This document shows, in pieces, positions 33,429 to 43,467 of a stretch of DNA of 64,000 nucleotides; the first letter of the stretch is position 1, and each line of letters begins with the position of its first letter. This DNA comes from Ferrithrix thermotolerans DSM 19514 (GTDB taxonomy: Bacteria > Actinomycetota > Acidimicrobiia > Acidimicrobiales > CAIXPF01), in NCBI GenBank assembly GCA_945906305.1, contig CAMDQT010000002.1:1-64000 (forward strand). The letters are read 5' to 3'. A program made the translations under genes and the position numbers. A model generated the notes under the pieces. The model was not told the DNA's origin and did no database searches. It saw only the letters and a list, made by a program, of their open reading frames with translations.

Positions 33429-36077
33429 ATGTCTGCGGTCAACAGCTTCGGTGCCCGTCGTTCCCTCACGGTGGCCGGCACCTCGTACGATTTCTACGCC
33501 CTCGATGCCCTCGCCCAGTTCGATGTGGCCCGCCTGCCGTACTCGATGAAGGTGTTGCTCGAGAACCTGTTGCGATTTGAGGATGGCGTGGCGGTCACCG
33601 CCGCTGACGTGCAGAACGTGGCCATGTGGGATCCCACGCTCGAACCCGATCAGGAGATCGTCTTCACCCCGGCGCGGGTGCTGATGCAGGACTTCACCGG
33701 GGTGCCCGCGGTCGTGGACCTCGCCGCCATGCGCGACGCCATGGCCGAACTCGGTGGCGATCCGCAGAAGATAAACCCGTTGATCCCGGTCGATCTGGTT
33801 ATCGACCATTCCATCCAGGTCGATCACTTCGCGGTCAACAACGCGTTCGATCTCAATGCCACGTTGGAGTTTCAGCGCAACCGGGAGCGCTATGAGTTCC
33901 TGAAGTGGGGCCAGCAGGCATTTCGCAACTTTTCGGTGGTCCCGCCGAATACCGGCATCTGCCACCAGGTCAACCTCGAGTACCTCTCCCAAGTCGTGAT
34001 CGCCCGCGACGGGGTGGCCTTCCCCGATACCGTGGTCGGTACCGACAGCCACACCCCGACGGTCAACGGCATCGGCGTCGTCGGCTGGGGTGTGGGTGGA
34101 ATCGAGGCCGAAGCGGCCATGCTCGGCCAGCCGATCCCGATGTTGATCCCCAGGGTCGTCGGCCTCAAGTTGAGCGGGTCCCTCCCCGAGGGCGCCACCG
34201 CCACCGACCTGCTGCTCAGTGTCACCGAACTGTTGCGCCGCCAGGGTGTGGTGGGCATGTTCGTGGAATGCTTCGGCCCCGGTGTGGCGTCGGTGCCGGC
34301 GGAGAACCGGGCGGCGATCGGCAACATGTCGCCCGAGTACGGCTCCACCATCACCGTGTTCCCCATCGACGACGAGACGCTTCGCTACTTGCGTCTTTCG
34401 GGCCGTCCGGCGGAGCAGGTCGCCCTGGTGGAGGCCTACGCCAAACAGCAGGGCCTGTGGCACGACCCGAGCCGGGAGCCGGTGTTCTCCGAGATTGTCG
34501 AACTCGACTTGGGCTCCGTGGTGCCAGCACTGTCGGGTCCGTCCCGGCCCCAGGACCGCATCCGCCTCGACGAGGCCAAGACCGCGCTGGCTGCGACACT
34601 GGCCGCGGCGGGCGCGCCGTCCAACCCGACGTCGGTGACCCTCACCTCGGGCGAGACGGTCACCCTCGATCACGGCGCGGTGACCATCGCCGCCATCACG
34701 AGTTGCACCAACACCTCCAACCCTTCCGTGATGCTCGCCGCGGGGCTGGTGGCCCGCAACGCGGTGGCGAAGGGCCTGGCGCGCAAGGCTTGGGTGAAGA
34801 CCTCTCTGGCACCCGGCTCGAAGGTGGTCATGGACTACTACGAGCAGGCTGGGGTGCTCGATGCGCTCAACCAGCTCGGTTTCAACCTGGTCGGCTTCGG
34901 TTGTACCACCTGCATCGGCAACTCCGGGCCGTTGCCCACCGAGGTGTCCGCAGCGGTCAACGAGGCCGGTCTGTCGGTGTCCGCGGTGCTCTCGGGCAAC
35001 CGGAATTTCGAAGGTCGTGTCAATCCCGACGTACGGCTGAACTATCTGGCCTCGCCGCCGTTGGTGGTGGCCTACGCCCTTGCCGGGACGATGGACTGGG
35101 ATCCTTACAACGAGCCCATCGGTGAGGGGACCGACGGCCCGGTGTATCTGCGCGATATCTGGCCGAGCACGGCTGAGGTTGCGGCCACTGTGGCGCACAG
35201 CGTGACCACCGAGCAGTTCGAGCGCGAATATGGCGCCGTTTTTGAGGGCGACGATCGCTGGAAGGCCATCGCCGCCCCGGGCGGGGATCGTTTCGCCTGG
35301 AGCGAGGACTCCACCTACATCGCCCGCGCCCCGTACTTCGACGCGATGCCAGCCGAGCCGGCGACTCTTACCGACATCGTCAACGCCCGGGTCATGGCGG
35401 TGCTCGGTGACTCGGTGACGACTGATCACATCTCTCCTGCCGGCAACATCGGGGCGTCCTCCCCGGCGGGGCTGTACCTCCAGAGCCGGGGCGTGGCGCC
35501 GGTTGATTTCAATCAGTACGGGGCTCGCCGCGGACACCACGAGGTGATGATTCGCGGCACATTCGCCAACACCCGGATCAAGAACAAACTGGTGCCCGGC
35601 GTCGAGGGTGGCGTAACCCGACACTTGCCCGGTCCCGACGTGGCGCCCATTTACGACGCGGCCATGCAGTACGGGGCCCAAGGCACACCGTTGGTGGTGC
35701 TCGCGGGCAAGGAATACGGCTCGGGCTCCTCGCGGGACTGGGCTGCCAAGGGCACAGCGCTGCTCGGGGTGCGCGCCGTGATCGCCGAGAGTTTCGAGCG
35801 CATCCATCGTTCCAACCTGATCGGTATGGGGGTGCTGCCCTTGCAGTTCCTCGATGGGGAGTCGGTGGCCTCGCTGGGCCTAACCGGTGAGGAAGTCATC
35901 ACCATCAAAGGGCTGTCCGAGGTTAGTGATCCGTCCTCGGCGTTCCCCACCCGGCTCGAAGTTCAAGCTGGCGAGCGCAGCTTCACCGCACGGGTCCGCG
36001 TCGATACTCCGACCGAGGCGGCGTATTACCGCCACGGTGGCGTGTTGCGTTACGTGTTGCGTCAGTTGTCTCGCTGA
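33429..36077 (+). CDS. acnA: Aconitate hydratase A
   Basis: An 882-residue monomeric aconitase that isomerises citrate to isocitrate through a 4Fe-4S cluster. Cluster cysteines are C426 ([10 protein letters not shown]), C492 and C495 ([13 protein letters not shown]). Other family landmarks are [41 protein letters not shown] (seen as [11 protein letters not shown]), [16 protein letters not shown] and the C-terminal swivel domain [12 protein letters not shown] and [15 protein letters not shown]. The length matches AcnA/IRP1 rather than AcnB. The start at 33429 is supported by its promoter box. The 3' end overlaps the convergent peptidase gene by 16 nt. Confidence 0.96.
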   Translation: MSAVNSFGARRSLTVAGTSYDFYALDALAQFDVARLPYSMKVLLENLLRFEDGVAVTAADVQNVAMWDPTLEPDQEIVFTPARVLMQDFTGVPAVVDLAAMRDAMAELGGDPQKINPLIPVDLVIDHSIQVDHFAVNNAFDLNATLEFQRNRERYEFLKWGQQAFRNFSVVPPNTGICHQVNLEYLSQVVIARDGVAFPDTVVGTDSHTPTVNGIGVVGWGVGGIEAEAAMLGQPIPMLIPRVVGLKLSGSLPEGATATDLLLSVTELLRRQGVVGMFVECFGPGVASVPAENRAAIGNMSPEYGSTITVFPIDDETLRYLRLSGRPAEQVALVEAYAKQQGLWHDPSREPVFSEIVELDLGSVVPALSGPSRPQDRIRLDEAKTALAATLAAAGAPSNPTSVTLTSGETVTLDHGAVTIAAITSCTNTSNPSVMLAAGLVARNAVAKGLARKAWVKTSLAPGSKVVMDYYEQAGVLDALNQLGFNLVGFGCTTCIGNSGPLPTEVSAAVNEAGLSVSAVLSGNRNFEGRVNPDVRLNYLASPPLVVAYALAGTMDWDPYNEPIGEGTDGPVYLRDIWPSTAEVAATVAHSVTTEQFEREYGAVFEGDDRWKAIAAPGGDRFAWSEDSTYIARAPYFDAMPAEPATLTDIVNARVMAVLGDSVTTDHISPAGNIGASSPAGLYLQSRGVAPVDFNQYGARRGHHEVMIRGTFANTRIKNKLVPGVEGGVTRHLPGPDVAPIYDAAMQYGAQGTPLVVLAGKEYGSGSSRDWAAKGTALLGVRAVIAESFERIHRSNLIGMGVLPLQFLDGESVASLGLTGEEVITIKGLSEVSDPSSAFPTRLEVQAGERSFTARVRVDTPTEAAYYRHGGVLRYVLRQLSR

Positions 36078-37843
36078 GCGACGCACCTGGTGGTTGCCTG
36101 GGTGAGGATGGCCTGCAGTTCGTTGGACATTTCCCCCTGGTACAGGCCAATCAGATCGGCGAGCACCGTTTTCGCCGCAACGTCTCGCGCGATGCAGTCC
36201 GCGACAGGGCGGCTAAAGCCGCTTTTACTGATGAAGGCGTCGCGAAGTTCGGGGGCAATGCCGGCAAAGGCACCGTCTTCGGCTGCCGCCTCGGCGGCGC
36301 AGCGGGTGCCCACCGCGGGAGGTTTGAGCGTCACGAGGAACAAATCCACCGCGTTGGTGACGCACGGTGATTTCAGGTAGGCCGTGTGACCCTCGCCATC
36401 CCATGTGAGTAGGCGGGCGGTGGGGCCCAACGCCGCGGTCAACTGTTGGGCCCAGACAAACGGGGTGGCCGGGTCGTGGAGTGTCCCTACGACCACAATC
36501 GCTCGGTCCGGGGGCGTGCCGGGGCTGGGTTCAGCTATCGGCGCGAGGCGTTCATCGGGCAGCGTTGGCCAGCCGTGGCAGGACAGCATCGACCAACCGA
36601 GTTGGGCGCCGAAGGTGGGCGCCGTCCGGGCTAAATCGACCGCGAGCCGAGCCGCGTTGTCGACGTCGTAGCGTTCGTCGGAGTCGGCGCAGGTGATGGC
36701 GAGGTTGGCGTCGGCATGGTTGGGGTAGCTGCCGTCGGCGCGGCGTTGGTGGTAAAGATCGGCCAGCGCCAACAGCGTGGCGCCGTCGCCCGCGGCGGCT
36801 TCAACGAGACCCTGGGCCAGGTAGGCCCACAGGGTCTGGTCGTACAGCGCGCTCACCACTCCCATCTGGAAGTCGCCGATGGCGAGGTCGCGATCTTCGC
36901 CGGCGCGAGACACCGCGATGGGGGCCTGCTCGACCATGGCGCGGACGTGATGGTGCAGAGCCCGGACATCGGCCCCCGCTACGCAGCGAGGGTCGGTTCG
37001 ACAGCGCTCCACGAAGTTGCTGAAGGCGCGTTCGAACCCTTCGGCTTGGGCGCGGGCGAGATCTACCTGGCGGAGATCGGGGGCCACCGCACCGTCGAGC
37101 ACGAGGGCGCGAATCCGTTCCGGATACCGCCGGGCATAGGCCGAACCGATTTCGGTGCCGTAAGAGAAGCCGAGATAGGTGAGCGTCTCGTCGCCCAGGG
37201 CCAGCCGGATGAGGTCGAGGTCCATCGTTGTCGCCGCAGTGGAAAGGTGGGCTAACAAACTGGGGTAGCGGGTGAGGCAGGCCGCTCCGATGGCCCGCTG
37301 TGCCGCGGCGATGCGTTCGATTTCCGCCGGGTTGTCGGGGTCACCATCGAGGGCGTTGACCGCGGCCTTGTCTTCGATGCACGCCACCGGAGCGGACCGG
37401 CCAACCCCACGGGGGTCGAAGCCCACGAGGTCGAAACGATCGAGCACCCGCTGGTCCATGGCGGAGCCAAGTTGTTCAACCAGTTCGACACCTGATGCTC
37501 CGGGACCACCTGGGTTGATCACCAGCGAGCCGATACGTTCTGCGGCCTTGCCGCTTGCGGGCCTTCGCGCCAGAGCCAATTCGATGGTTTCGCCTCCGGG
37601 GGCACCATGATCCAGCGGTACCGTGAGGGTCGCGCACTGCAACCCACCCAGGGATGACTCGCCGCGGCAGCGGGCCCAGGTCAAGGTGGCATCGGCATCA
37701 CGGGTGGAAGCGGATCGCCCCCCGCTGGCATCGCCAGCAAACGGTACGCAACCGCACAGGAGAAGCGCCGCGAGTGCCGCCGCGGCCCGTCGGGCGGTGC
37801 CACCGCGCCCACCGGTGCCACGGACTGGGCCAAGGAGGGGCAC
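36062..37843 (-). CDS. Secreted alpha/beta-hydrolase peptidase, SlpD/E- or TAP-like
   Basis: A 593-residue exported serine peptidase-like protein. A basic N-terminus leads to a hydrophobic helix (about 20-31) and LLLCGC, where Cys 32 could be the lipidated residue. [10 protein letters not shown] (about 109-118) is the oxyanion segment and GFSYGTEIG carries nucleophile Ser 227. A C-terminal TAP-like domain follows, with [12 protein letters not shown] and the catalytic His in [14 protein letters not shown]. Relatives remove N-terminal tripeptides or prolines from peptides. GTG at 37843 lies 9 nt after the hrpB stop, so the pair is likely one operon. The 3' end overlaps acnA by 16 nt. Confidence 0.85.
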   Translation of the reverse strand: MPLLGPVRGTGGRGGTARRAAAALAALLLCGCVPFAGDASGGRSASTRDADATLTWARCRGESSLGGLQCATLTVPLDHGAPGGETIELALARRPASGKAAERIGSLVINPGGPGASGVELVEQLGSAMDQRVLDRFDLVGFDPRGVGRSAPVACIEDKAAVNALDGDPDNPAEIERIAAAQRAIGAACLTRYPSLLAHLSTAATTMDLDLIRLALGDETLTYLGFSYGTEIGSAYARRYPERIRALVLDGAVAPDLRQVDLARAQAEGFERAFSNFVERCRTDPRCVAGADVRALHHHVRAMVEQAPIAVSRAGEDRDLAIGDFQMGVVSALYDQTLWAYLAQGLVEAAAGDGATLLALADLYHQRRADGSYPNHADANLAITCADSDERYDVDNAARLAVDLARTAPTFGAQLGWSMLSCHGWPTLPDERLAPIAEPSPGTPPDRAIVVVGTLHDPATPFVWAQQLTAALGPTARLLTWDGEGHTAYLKSPCVTNAVDLFLVTLKPPAVGTRCAAEAAAEDGAFAGIAPELRDAFISKSGFSRPVADCIARDVAAKTVLADLIGLYQGEMSNELQAILTQATTRCVAQRDN

Positions 37844-37852
37844 GTCGGTACC

Positions 37853-40537
37853 TTACCGAGCAGTCGGCCGTTGTCCGCTGGCGCGGGTCCGCCCCTTGGT
37901 GGCTGCGGTCGGCACCGCCGTCAGCGGGTCCTGTGGCCACGGATGTTTGGGATAGCGCCCCCGAAGCTCGGCCCGTACTTGATGGTATCCACCGCTCCAG
38001 AAGCGCTCGAGGTCGTCAGTGGTCGCGATAGGTCGGCCCGCGGGGGACAGCAGCTGCACGACGATTCGTTCCCGTCCCTCGGCCAAGGCAGGCAGGGCGC
38101 GTAGGCCAAACAATTCCTGGAGCTTCACCGCTAGCGTCGGTCGTTCGGTCCCGTAATCGACGGCCACGGTGCGCCCGGTGGGCACGGCGAGCCGCGCGGG
38201 AGCCAATCGGTCCAGCGACCGTCGGGCACTCGGGTCGAGCAGGCCCATCCATACCTCGCGTAGGTCAATCGCTCCGAGGTCCCGCCGTTTGCGGGCCGTG
38301 ACGAGCCAGGGGGCGAGCCAGCTCTCGAGGGCGGCGAATAGCACGGTGTCACTGAGGTCGGGCCATTGCTGTTCGTGCATCACCCGGCGGCAAAAGGCGA
38401 TTCGCTGCCGCAGGGACTGTGCTTCTGCAGCGTGGCCGAGCAGGCCAACGCCGACGGACCTCACCCCGTCGAGCAAGGCCGCAAGCGCCTCGGAGGCGTG
38501 TAGGTCGTCGAGCGCGAGCGGACCCGAACTGAGGACCAGGGCATCGAGACGCTCCTCGAGGCGGGCCGAAACGTCTCCACCGTCACCGATGGTGGGATTC
38601 CAGCGAACAGTCACGGTGCGCTCACCTGCGGGCAGCAGCGATGTCGGTATGGCGAAGGCCAGTCGGGCCCGCAGGTCCGTCGTCGTCACACTCGGCCCTG
38701 ATTGTCGGCCCGATCCCACCGCTGTTCGGGGACCACCTCGGGCCGGACCGCCGGCATCGGCCACCACGATGAACGCAGCACGGGCCAGTGGATCGGTCGG
38801 TTCGAGCAGGACTGCACCACCGTGGCGCATCACGAAACGGCCACCACCGTCGGCTCGACGTTGGGCCAGCCGATCGGCCAGTCCGGCCATGAGCACGGTG
38901 GCGATCAGGTCATCGCCACCGCGGGCCTCGAGGCGGCCGCCGTGCTGTCCGTGCGGGGCCGGTCTGCTCGCTCCTCCGGTCCGATCAAGGCGGCGGGCTC
39001 GTTCAGCGATTCGTGCGGCGCGAACCCTGATCCGTTCCCGGCGTCCGTCATGGACTTGGACCCCCGGGGGCATCGGGCTGTCCGCCCGAGCCCGGGCCAT
39101 GATGGCATCGAGGCGAACACCGAGGTCGGCAGAGAGCTGTCCATCCTGGCCGAAGAAGAGGTCGCCTTCTTCAAGCAACGCCGCGAGCGCGCAGGCCACG
39201 GCGGTGCCCTCCCCGCCGATGCGATGACCGGCCAGCACCATGGCGCCTGCCCGCGGGTCCAACCCGAGGTGAAGCACCGTCCGCCCGTCCGCCGTCGGTC
39301 GGCCGTGCCCATCGAGCAGACCCAGAGCCAGCAGGGTTCGTCGTCCCTCGTCGATTGCGTCGGCGGGCGGGGGATCGAGCCAGGCGAGTTCGGCCGGGTC
39401 GGACACGCCCCAGCCGGCGAGCTCCAAGGTGAGCCCGGTTAGGTCCGATTCGAGGATTTCCGGCCTTGGCGCAGGGCGCAGCCCGGCATGGTCGCGTTCC
39501 GCCCACAGGCGATAGCAGCGGCCGGGGCCCTGCCGCCCTGCACGTCCCCGACGTTGGTCGGCTTCGGCCTGGCTGACCCGTTCGGTGACCAGGTGGCCGA
39601 ACCGGCCTGTCCCCTCGCCGGCTGCGGCGCTACGGACCCGTCGGACCAGGCCGCTGTCCACCACGGCGCGAACTCCCGGCACGGTGAGGCTGGTCTCCGC
39701 CACGTTCGTGGCCAGCACGACCTTGCGCCGGCCCGCCGGCGGCGGGGCAAGGGCCCGGTCTTGGGCGGCGGGGGAGAGTTGGCCGTGCAGCGGCCAGACG
39801 TCCAGCCGGTCGAGGTGGGCCGGCGCGATCATGCTCGCCAGGCGCTGTTCGACCTGGCGAATCTCGTTGGCGCCGGCCAAAAACACCAGCACATCGCCCG
39901 GTCCGTCGGCGAGGGCGTCGCGCACCGCGGCGGCGACCGCGTCCTCGACGCGGGTGGTGGCCGGGACGGGACGGTAGAAGGTTTCAATGGGGTGCACCGC
40001 TCCGGGAGCGCGCACCACCACCGCCGCGCCGAGTAGGGCGGCGGTACGGTGGACATCGAGGGTGGCGGACATCACGACCACTGCCAGGTCGGGTCGAAGG
40101 GTGCTGGCGGCGTCGAGAACGAGCGCGAGCGCAGTGTCGGCGGCCAGCGAGCGTTCGTGGAACTCGTCGAAGACCACGACGTCGGTTCCACGGAGCTCTG
40201 GATCGCGTTGCAGCCGCCGGGTCAGGACCCCGTCGGTGATGAACTCGACGCGGGTGTAGTCACTGCTGCGACGCTCGTCGCGGGTGCTCAGGCCAATGAA
40301 CCTTCCGACCGGCTCGCCGCGCTGCTGGGCCAGAAAACGGGCCATGGCCCGAGCCGCCACCCGCCTCGGCTCCAGCACCAGCACTCGACCGCTCACCGTC
40401 TCGACGAGCGCGATCGGAACCCGCGTCGTCTTGCCCGAACCTGGCTCGGCGGCCACCACCACCCGGCGGTGGCCCGCGACGGCGAGACTGATGTCGCCGA
40501 GGACGGCTTCGATGGGCAAAGGGGCCGACAGATCCAC
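37853..40537 (-). CDS. hrpB: ATP-dependent helicase HrpB
   Basis: An 894-residue DEAH/RHA superfamily 2 helicase. Walker A is AEPGSGKTTRVP near residue 29. The DEAH-type box reads VVFDEFHERS (D-E-F-H), motif III is MSATLD, and motifs V/VI are ATNVAETSLTVPGV and QRRGRAGRQGPGRCYRL. HA2 and HrpB-C domains fill the C-terminal half. Bacterial HrpB is a putative RNA helicase; its role is poorly known, though loss of related genes affects envelope or stress phenotypes in some species. AGGAG precedes the GTG start. It lies directly upstream of the exported peptidase. Confidence 0.93.
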   Translation of the reverse strand: MDLSAPLPIEAVLGDISLAVAGHRRVVVAAEPGSGKTTRVPIALVETVSGRVLVLEPRRVAARAMARFLAQQRGEPVGRFIGLSTRDERRSSDYTRVEFITDGVLTRRLQRDPELRGTDVVVFDEFHERSLAADTALALVLDAASTLRPDLAVVVMSATLDVHRTAALLGAAVVVRAPGAVHPIETFYRPVPATTRVEDAVAAAVRDALADGPGDVLVFLAGANEIRQVEQRLASMIAPAHLDRLDVWPLHGQLSPAAQDRALAPPPAGRRKVVLATNVAETSLTVPGVRAVVDSGLVRRVRSAAAGEGTGRFGHLVTERVSQAEADQRRGRAGRQGPGRCYRLWAERDHAGLRPAPRPEILESDLTGLTLELAGWGVSDPAELAWLDPPPADAIDEGRRTLLALGLLDGHGRPTADGRTVLHLGLDPRAGAMVLAGHRIGGEGTAVACALAALLEEGDLFFGQDGQLSADLGVRLDAIMARARADSPMPPGVQVHDGRRERIRVRAARIAERARRLDRTGGASRPAPHGQHGGRLEARGGDDLIATVLMAGLADRLAQRRADGGGRFVMRHGGAVLLEPTDPLARAAFIVVADAGGPARGGPRTAVGSGRQSGPSVTTTDLRARLAFAIPTSLLPAGERTVTVRWNPTIGDGGDVSARLEERLDALVLSSGPLALDDLHASEALAALLDGVRSVGVGLLGHAAEAQSLRQRIAFCRRVMHEQQWPDLSDTVLFAALESWLAPWLVTARKRRDLGAIDLREVWMGLLDPSARRSLDRLAPARLAVPTGRTVAVDYGTERPTLAVKLQELFGLRALPALAEGRERIVVQLLSPAGRPIATTDDLERFWSGGYHQVRAELRGRYPKHPWPQDPLTAVPTAATKGRTRASGQRPTAR

Positions 40538-40575
40538 CTGTTGCTCCTAGCGACAGCGGAGCTGGGCTGAACCCA

Positions 40576-40980
40576 TCAGACGGATCGAGTTTCGAGATCG
40601 GGGGGCTGGAGCACTCCGAGTTGCTTCAGCTCGTCGTGAGCGGTCCGAAAGGCGTCGACCGCGGCTGGTACCCCGCAGTAGATGGCGGTGTGCAGCAGCA
40701 CCTCGCGGATCTCTTCCGCGGTGACGCCGTTGGTGATGGCGCCACGTACGTGCAGGCGTAGTTCGTGCGGCTTACCCAAGGCGGTGAGCATGGCCAGGTT
40801 CAGCATGCTGCGGGTGCGACGGTCCAGCCCGTTGCGTCCCCACACCGCACCCCAAGCGTAGGTCGTCACCAGTTCTTGCAGCGGCCGGGTGAAGTCATCG
40901 GCATTGTCCACGGCCGCGTCGACATACTCGGCGCCGAGCACGGCGCGACGGATCTCCAGACCCTCTTCGTAGGTTGCCAT
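40576..40980 (-). CDS. Carboxymuconolactone decarboxylase family protein (PcaC-like)
   Basis: A 134-residue AhpD-like fold. It resembles 4-carboxymuconolactone decarboxylase: YAWGAVWGRNGLDRRTRSMLNLAMLTALGKPHELRLHVRGA can be followed in order (seen as GAVWGRNGLDRRTRSML and ALGKPHELRLHVRGA), then GVTAEEIREVLLHTAIYCGVPAAVDAF. It has no AhpD-type CxxC, so peroxidase support is unlikely, and a decarboxylase or lactone-handling role is more plausible. No other beta-ketoadipate pathway gene is nearby. TAGCGT lies 8 nt before the ATG, so it has its own leaderless promoter. Confidence 0.87.
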   Translation of the reverse strand: MATYEEGLEIRRAVLGAEYVDAAVDNADDFTRPLQELVTTYAWGAVWGRNGLDRRTRSMLNLAMLTALGKPHELRLHVRGAITNGVTAEEIREVLLHTAIYCGVPAAVDAFRTAHDELKQLGVLQPPDLETRSV

Positions 40981-40988
40981 GGTGAGCG

Positions 40989-40994
40989 ACGCTA
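40989..40994 (-). promoter_or_regulatory. TANNNT -10 box, leaderless start
   Basis: On the minus strand TAGCGT lies 8 nt before the ATG at 40980 of the PcaC-like gene. Confidence 0.5.
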
Positions 40995-41007
40995 TCGTGC
41001 GCAGCGT

Positions 41008-42231
41008 TCAGCGGAAGTTGCCGGTGTGGCCCATGCTGAAGCGGCCCGGTTGCGGGAAGTACGTCAACCCGTGGGCACCGGCGCCGGTCTTGATCCGCCG
41101 GGTCAGCGTTCCGCTGGACGTGTCGAACACGTACACCTCGCCGTGGTAGCGGCCGCTCACCCAGAATTGGCTCCCGTCCGCCGAAACCGATCCCATGTCC
41201 GGTGATCCGCCGTTGGGGATCGTCCACGTGGCTACTACCTGCTGGGTGGCGAAATCGATCACCGAAACCGAGCTGCCGAGCCGGTTGGTGGCGTAGAGCT
41301 TGGCACCGTCTCGGGACGGGTACAGGCCGTGAGTGCCCCTGGCGGTGGGGATGAAGCCGATCTCGTGCAAATCGCCCGGATCGAGCACGATCACCCCGGC
41401 CCTGGCCTGGTCCGCCACAAAAAGGCGGGTGCCGTCGGGGGAGAACTTCACGTCGATGGGCTCGACGCCGACCTTCGCTTCGACCACCAGTCGCAGTTCA
41501 ACGAGGTCGACTTTGACCACCCAACCGGAGAACTCGCAACTGGCGTAGAAGTACCGTCCGTCGGGGGAGAAATCACCGTGGTTCACACCAGGATGAGGCA
41601 CCGCGATGCTGTGTAGCAACTTCCAACTTGACGGGTCGCGGATGTCTATGCGCTGGTAGCGCTCGGCGATCACCAGGGCGTAGCGGCCATCGGGCGAGAA
41701 ATACAGGTTGTAGGGGTCTTCGACGGGGATCCCGGCACCAATGGTGGTGGTTCCCGGGGTGATGGGGTAGATGGCATTGCCTGCGGTGTCAAGGACGTAG
41801 AGCGTCGAGAGGTCCCAACTCGGGGTCACGTGGTGGGGAACTAACCCGACCGGGGCGGTGAGCACCACGTCGCCGGTCGCCGGGTTGATGATCGTGATCG
41901 AACGGGCGTCGCTGTTGGGCACATAGACCATGGGGGTCACCGCGGCCACCTTCGGTGCGAGCATGCCCGCCCGGGTGAACGCGTACAGGTCGAGTCGCGG
42001 CACGGTGGTCGCCACCACGGTGGACGCCACGGCAGTTGTCGCCAGGACCGTTGTCTCCGCGGCCATGGTTATCGCCGGGTGGGGGACGGGAGGGGACGCG
42101 GCCGCGTCGTTAACCACATCGGGCTGCCCTTGAACGGCCACTTGACCCGGCGCGGGCGAACACGCCGCGAGCGTGAGGCTGCCGGCTCCGAGAATGAGGG
42201 TGACCAGCCGGAGTCCTCGCCGCGCACGCAC
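41008..42231 (-). CDS. YncE-like beta-propeller lipoprotein
   Basis: A 407-residue exported protein. The signal peptide ends in a clear lipobox LAAC (Cys 24). A Thr/Val-rich spacer (ETTVLATTAVASTVVATT) follows, then a seven-bladed propeller of YVTN/YncE type with repeated PDGRYxxV and xxVIDxATxxVxxTxxxG blades (YVPNSDARSITIINPATGDV, SPDGRYFYA, SVIDFATQQVVATW, SADGSQFWVSG). Such proteins sit outside the membrane and may bind ligands or serve as scaffolds; no catalytic residues can be assigned. GTG at 42231 is chosen because TACCCT lies 6 nt before it; the longer frame to 42558 runs through non-coding sequence. A paralogue is encoded at 51.6 kb. Confidence 0.87.
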   Translation of the reverse strand: MRARRGLRLVTLILGAGSLTLAACSPAPGQVAVQGQPDVVNDAAASPPVPHPAITMAAETTVLATTAVASTVVATTVPRLDLYAFTRAGMLAPKVAAVTPMVYVPNSDARSITIINPATGDVVLTAPVGLVPHHVTPSWDLSTLYVLDTAGNAIYPITPGTTTIGAGIPVEDPYNLYFSPDGRYALVIAERYQRIDIRDPSSWKLLHSIAVPHPGVNHGDFSPDGRYFYASCEFSGWVVKVDLVELRLVVEAKVGVEPIDVKFSPDGTRLFVADQARAGVIVLDPGDLHEIGFIPTARGTHGLYPSRDGAKLYATNRLGSSVSVIDFATQQVVATWTIPNGGSPDMGSVSADGSQFWVSGRYHGEVYVFDTSSGTLTRRIKTGAGAHGLTYFPQPGRFSMGHTGNFR

Positions 42232-42237
42232 TCGCTT

Positions 42238-42243
42238 AGGGTA
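42238..42243 (-). promoter_or_regulatory. TANNNT -10 box, leaderless start
   Basis: On the minus strand TACCCT lies 6 nt before the GTG at 42231 of the beta-propeller gene. Confidence 0.5.
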
Positions 42244-42457
42244 GTCCGCCCATTGCTGCGGACCGACATGAGGGGCTGCTAGAGCGCGCAGAGCGCGCCG
42301 ACGGCAGGTCGGTAAGCCCACAGCCGACCCGATAGGCGATACACCGAGGCCGAGCAGAGGTCGATAACCGGACGGAGTGCCCAGGAGGCCCGGTGTCGAA
42401 TTCGGACCACGCATCAACTGAGGTGCCGGCGAGCGAGCGTGCGGGTGCCTCCCCAAC

Positions 42458-42715
42458 GTGGCGCGCGTCCGGTCCGCCCGACAGGCCCATGCCGCCGTCA
42501 TGGGGCTTCGGACCGAGCGGCCGAGCCTCGGTGATGACAGCGAGGTGCGCCGCATCATCGACGAGTGTCACGCCACGGCGCACGGTGTGTTGCGCGATCA
42601 CCGTGAGCGGCTTGAGGTCCTTGCCCATCGGCTCTTGGAGCGCGAGACCCGCGACGAGTCCGAGATCTACGCCGCGGTCGGGTTCGATCGGCCGCTGTCC
42701 ACGAATCGCGACTAA
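42458..42715 (+). CDS. Small stand-alone protein resembling the C-terminal tail of FtsH
   Basis: 85 codons from GTG 42458, or 71 from ATG 42500. From the ATG the product reads like the helical end of the FtsH M41 peptidase domain: SEVRRIIDECHATAHGVL, RDHRERLEVLAHRLLERET, then DESEIYAAVGF, matching FtsH tails of the form EVRRIIDEA...LLxxETLD..EI. An in-frame stop at 42419 excludes an upstream ATPase or HExxH zinc site, so this is a small protein or a remnant. No convincing ribosome site or -10 box is seen at either start. DedA follows on the same strand. The role is unknown; it could cap or modulate FtsH. Confidence 0.6.
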   Translation: MARVRSARQAHAAVMGLRTERPSLGDDSEVRRIIDECHATAHGVLRDHRERLEVLAHRLLERETRDESEIYAAVGFDRPLSTNRD

Positions 42716-42770
42716 GCGCGCCGAGCCATGGCTTCGGTTACTACCCTGGCCTCGTGGAGTGCCTCCAATC

Positions 42771-43412
42771 GTGACCGCTGCCATCCTGGGCGCCCTTTTC
42801 GGCGCCTTCTTCGATCGGCTCTCCGAGTTGTCGGGTTCGCCGCTGTTCCTGCTGGTCATCCTCCTGATCGCCTTCGCCGATTCGGTCGTTCCGGTCGTAC
42901 CGAGCGAGACGTTGGTGATCGTCGGTGGGGTCGCCGCCGGACAGGGCGAACAGTCTCTGACCATGGTGATGTTGTGCGGTGCCCTGGGGGCGTTTCTGGG
43001 CGACAACGCCGCCTATCAGCTCGGGGCCTCGGCCGAGGGCCTGCTGCGAAGCACGATGTTCCGAGGCGACAAGGGCGATCGGCGCCTGGCCTGGGCGGCG
43101 CGGCAGCTGGCGAGGCGAGGTGGTCAGTTACTGGTCACCGCAAGGTTCATTCCCGGTGGCCGCACCGCGGTGACGGTGTCGTCCGGCGTGACCGGTCAGC
43201 CACGTCGCCGGTTCGTGCTGTGGGACCTGCTGGCCTGTGCGATCTGGGCGTCCTACGCCGCGCTGCTCGGCTTTGTCGGGGGCAAGACCTTCGAGGACAA
43301 CCACACCTTGGCTCTACTGGTGGCCCTTGCCGCCGCGGTCGGGGTGACCGTGCTGGTCGAGGTGGTGCGCCACGTGCACGCCAAGCGCAACCCGCCCGAC
43401 TCCCAGCCCTGA
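42771..43412 (+). CDS. DedA family membrane protein
   Basis: A 213-residue membrane protein of the DedA/SNARE-associated (VTT) family. It has a re-entrant VPSETLVIVGGVAAGQG segment, GAFLGDNAAYQLG, the conserved Arg/Gly motif ARFIPGGRTAVTVSSGVTGQ and two C-terminal helices. DedA proteins are proton-coupled lipid or undecaprenyl-phosphate flippases needed for membrane homeostasis. Start: GTG at 42771 has GGAG 11 nt upstream. GTG at 42759, close after TACCCT (42742-42747), is an alternative. A longer frame from 42393 overlaps the FtsH-tail-like ORF and is not credible. Confidence 0.87.
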   Translation: MTAAILGALFGAFFDRLSELSGSPLFLLVILLIAFADSVVPVVPSETLVIVGGVAAGQGEQSLTMVMLCGALGAFLGDNAAYQLGASAEGLLRSTMFRGDKGDRRLAWAARQLARRGGQLLVTARFIPGGRTAVTVSSGVTGQPRRRFVLWDLLACAIWASYAALLGFVGGKTFEDNHTLALLVALAAAVGVTVLVEVVRHVHAKRNPPDSQP

Positions 43413-43438
43413 CCGCACCCGACCGGCCCTCTGGCCAA

Positions 43439-43454
43439 ACGAACATGTGTTCGA
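43439..43454 (+). promoter_or_regulatory. LexA/SOS box
   Basis: ACGAACATGTGTTCGA contains CGAACATGTGTTCG (43440-43453), a perfect match to the Gram-positive SOS consensus CGAAC-RNRY-GTTCG. It abuts the TAACCT -10 box (43455-43460). A repressor bound here would block the promoter of the small gene at 43468. Confidence 0.75.
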
Positions 43455-43460
43455 TAACCT
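43455..43460 (+). promoter_or_regulatory. TANNNT -10 box, leaderless start
   Basis: TAACCT ends 7 nt before the ATG at 43468 and directly follows the SOS box. Confidence 0.6.
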
Positions 43461-43467
43461 GAGCACT

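Noticed and set aside
33414-35807. 797-residue open frame antisense to aconitase
   Set aside because: The aconitase frame has full family motifs. The antisense product is His/Arg/Gly-rich with no recognisable domain, a common artefact of high-GC codon third positions.
42232-42558. 109-residue N-terminal extension of the beta-propeller lipoprotein
   Set aside because: The signal peptide and lipobox start at GTG 42231, which has its own -10 box. The extension would hide the signal peptide.
42393-42770. N-terminal extension of the DedA frame
   Set aside because: It runs over the FtsH-tail-like ORF in another frame and lacks membrane or domain character. DedA members begin near the first helix.
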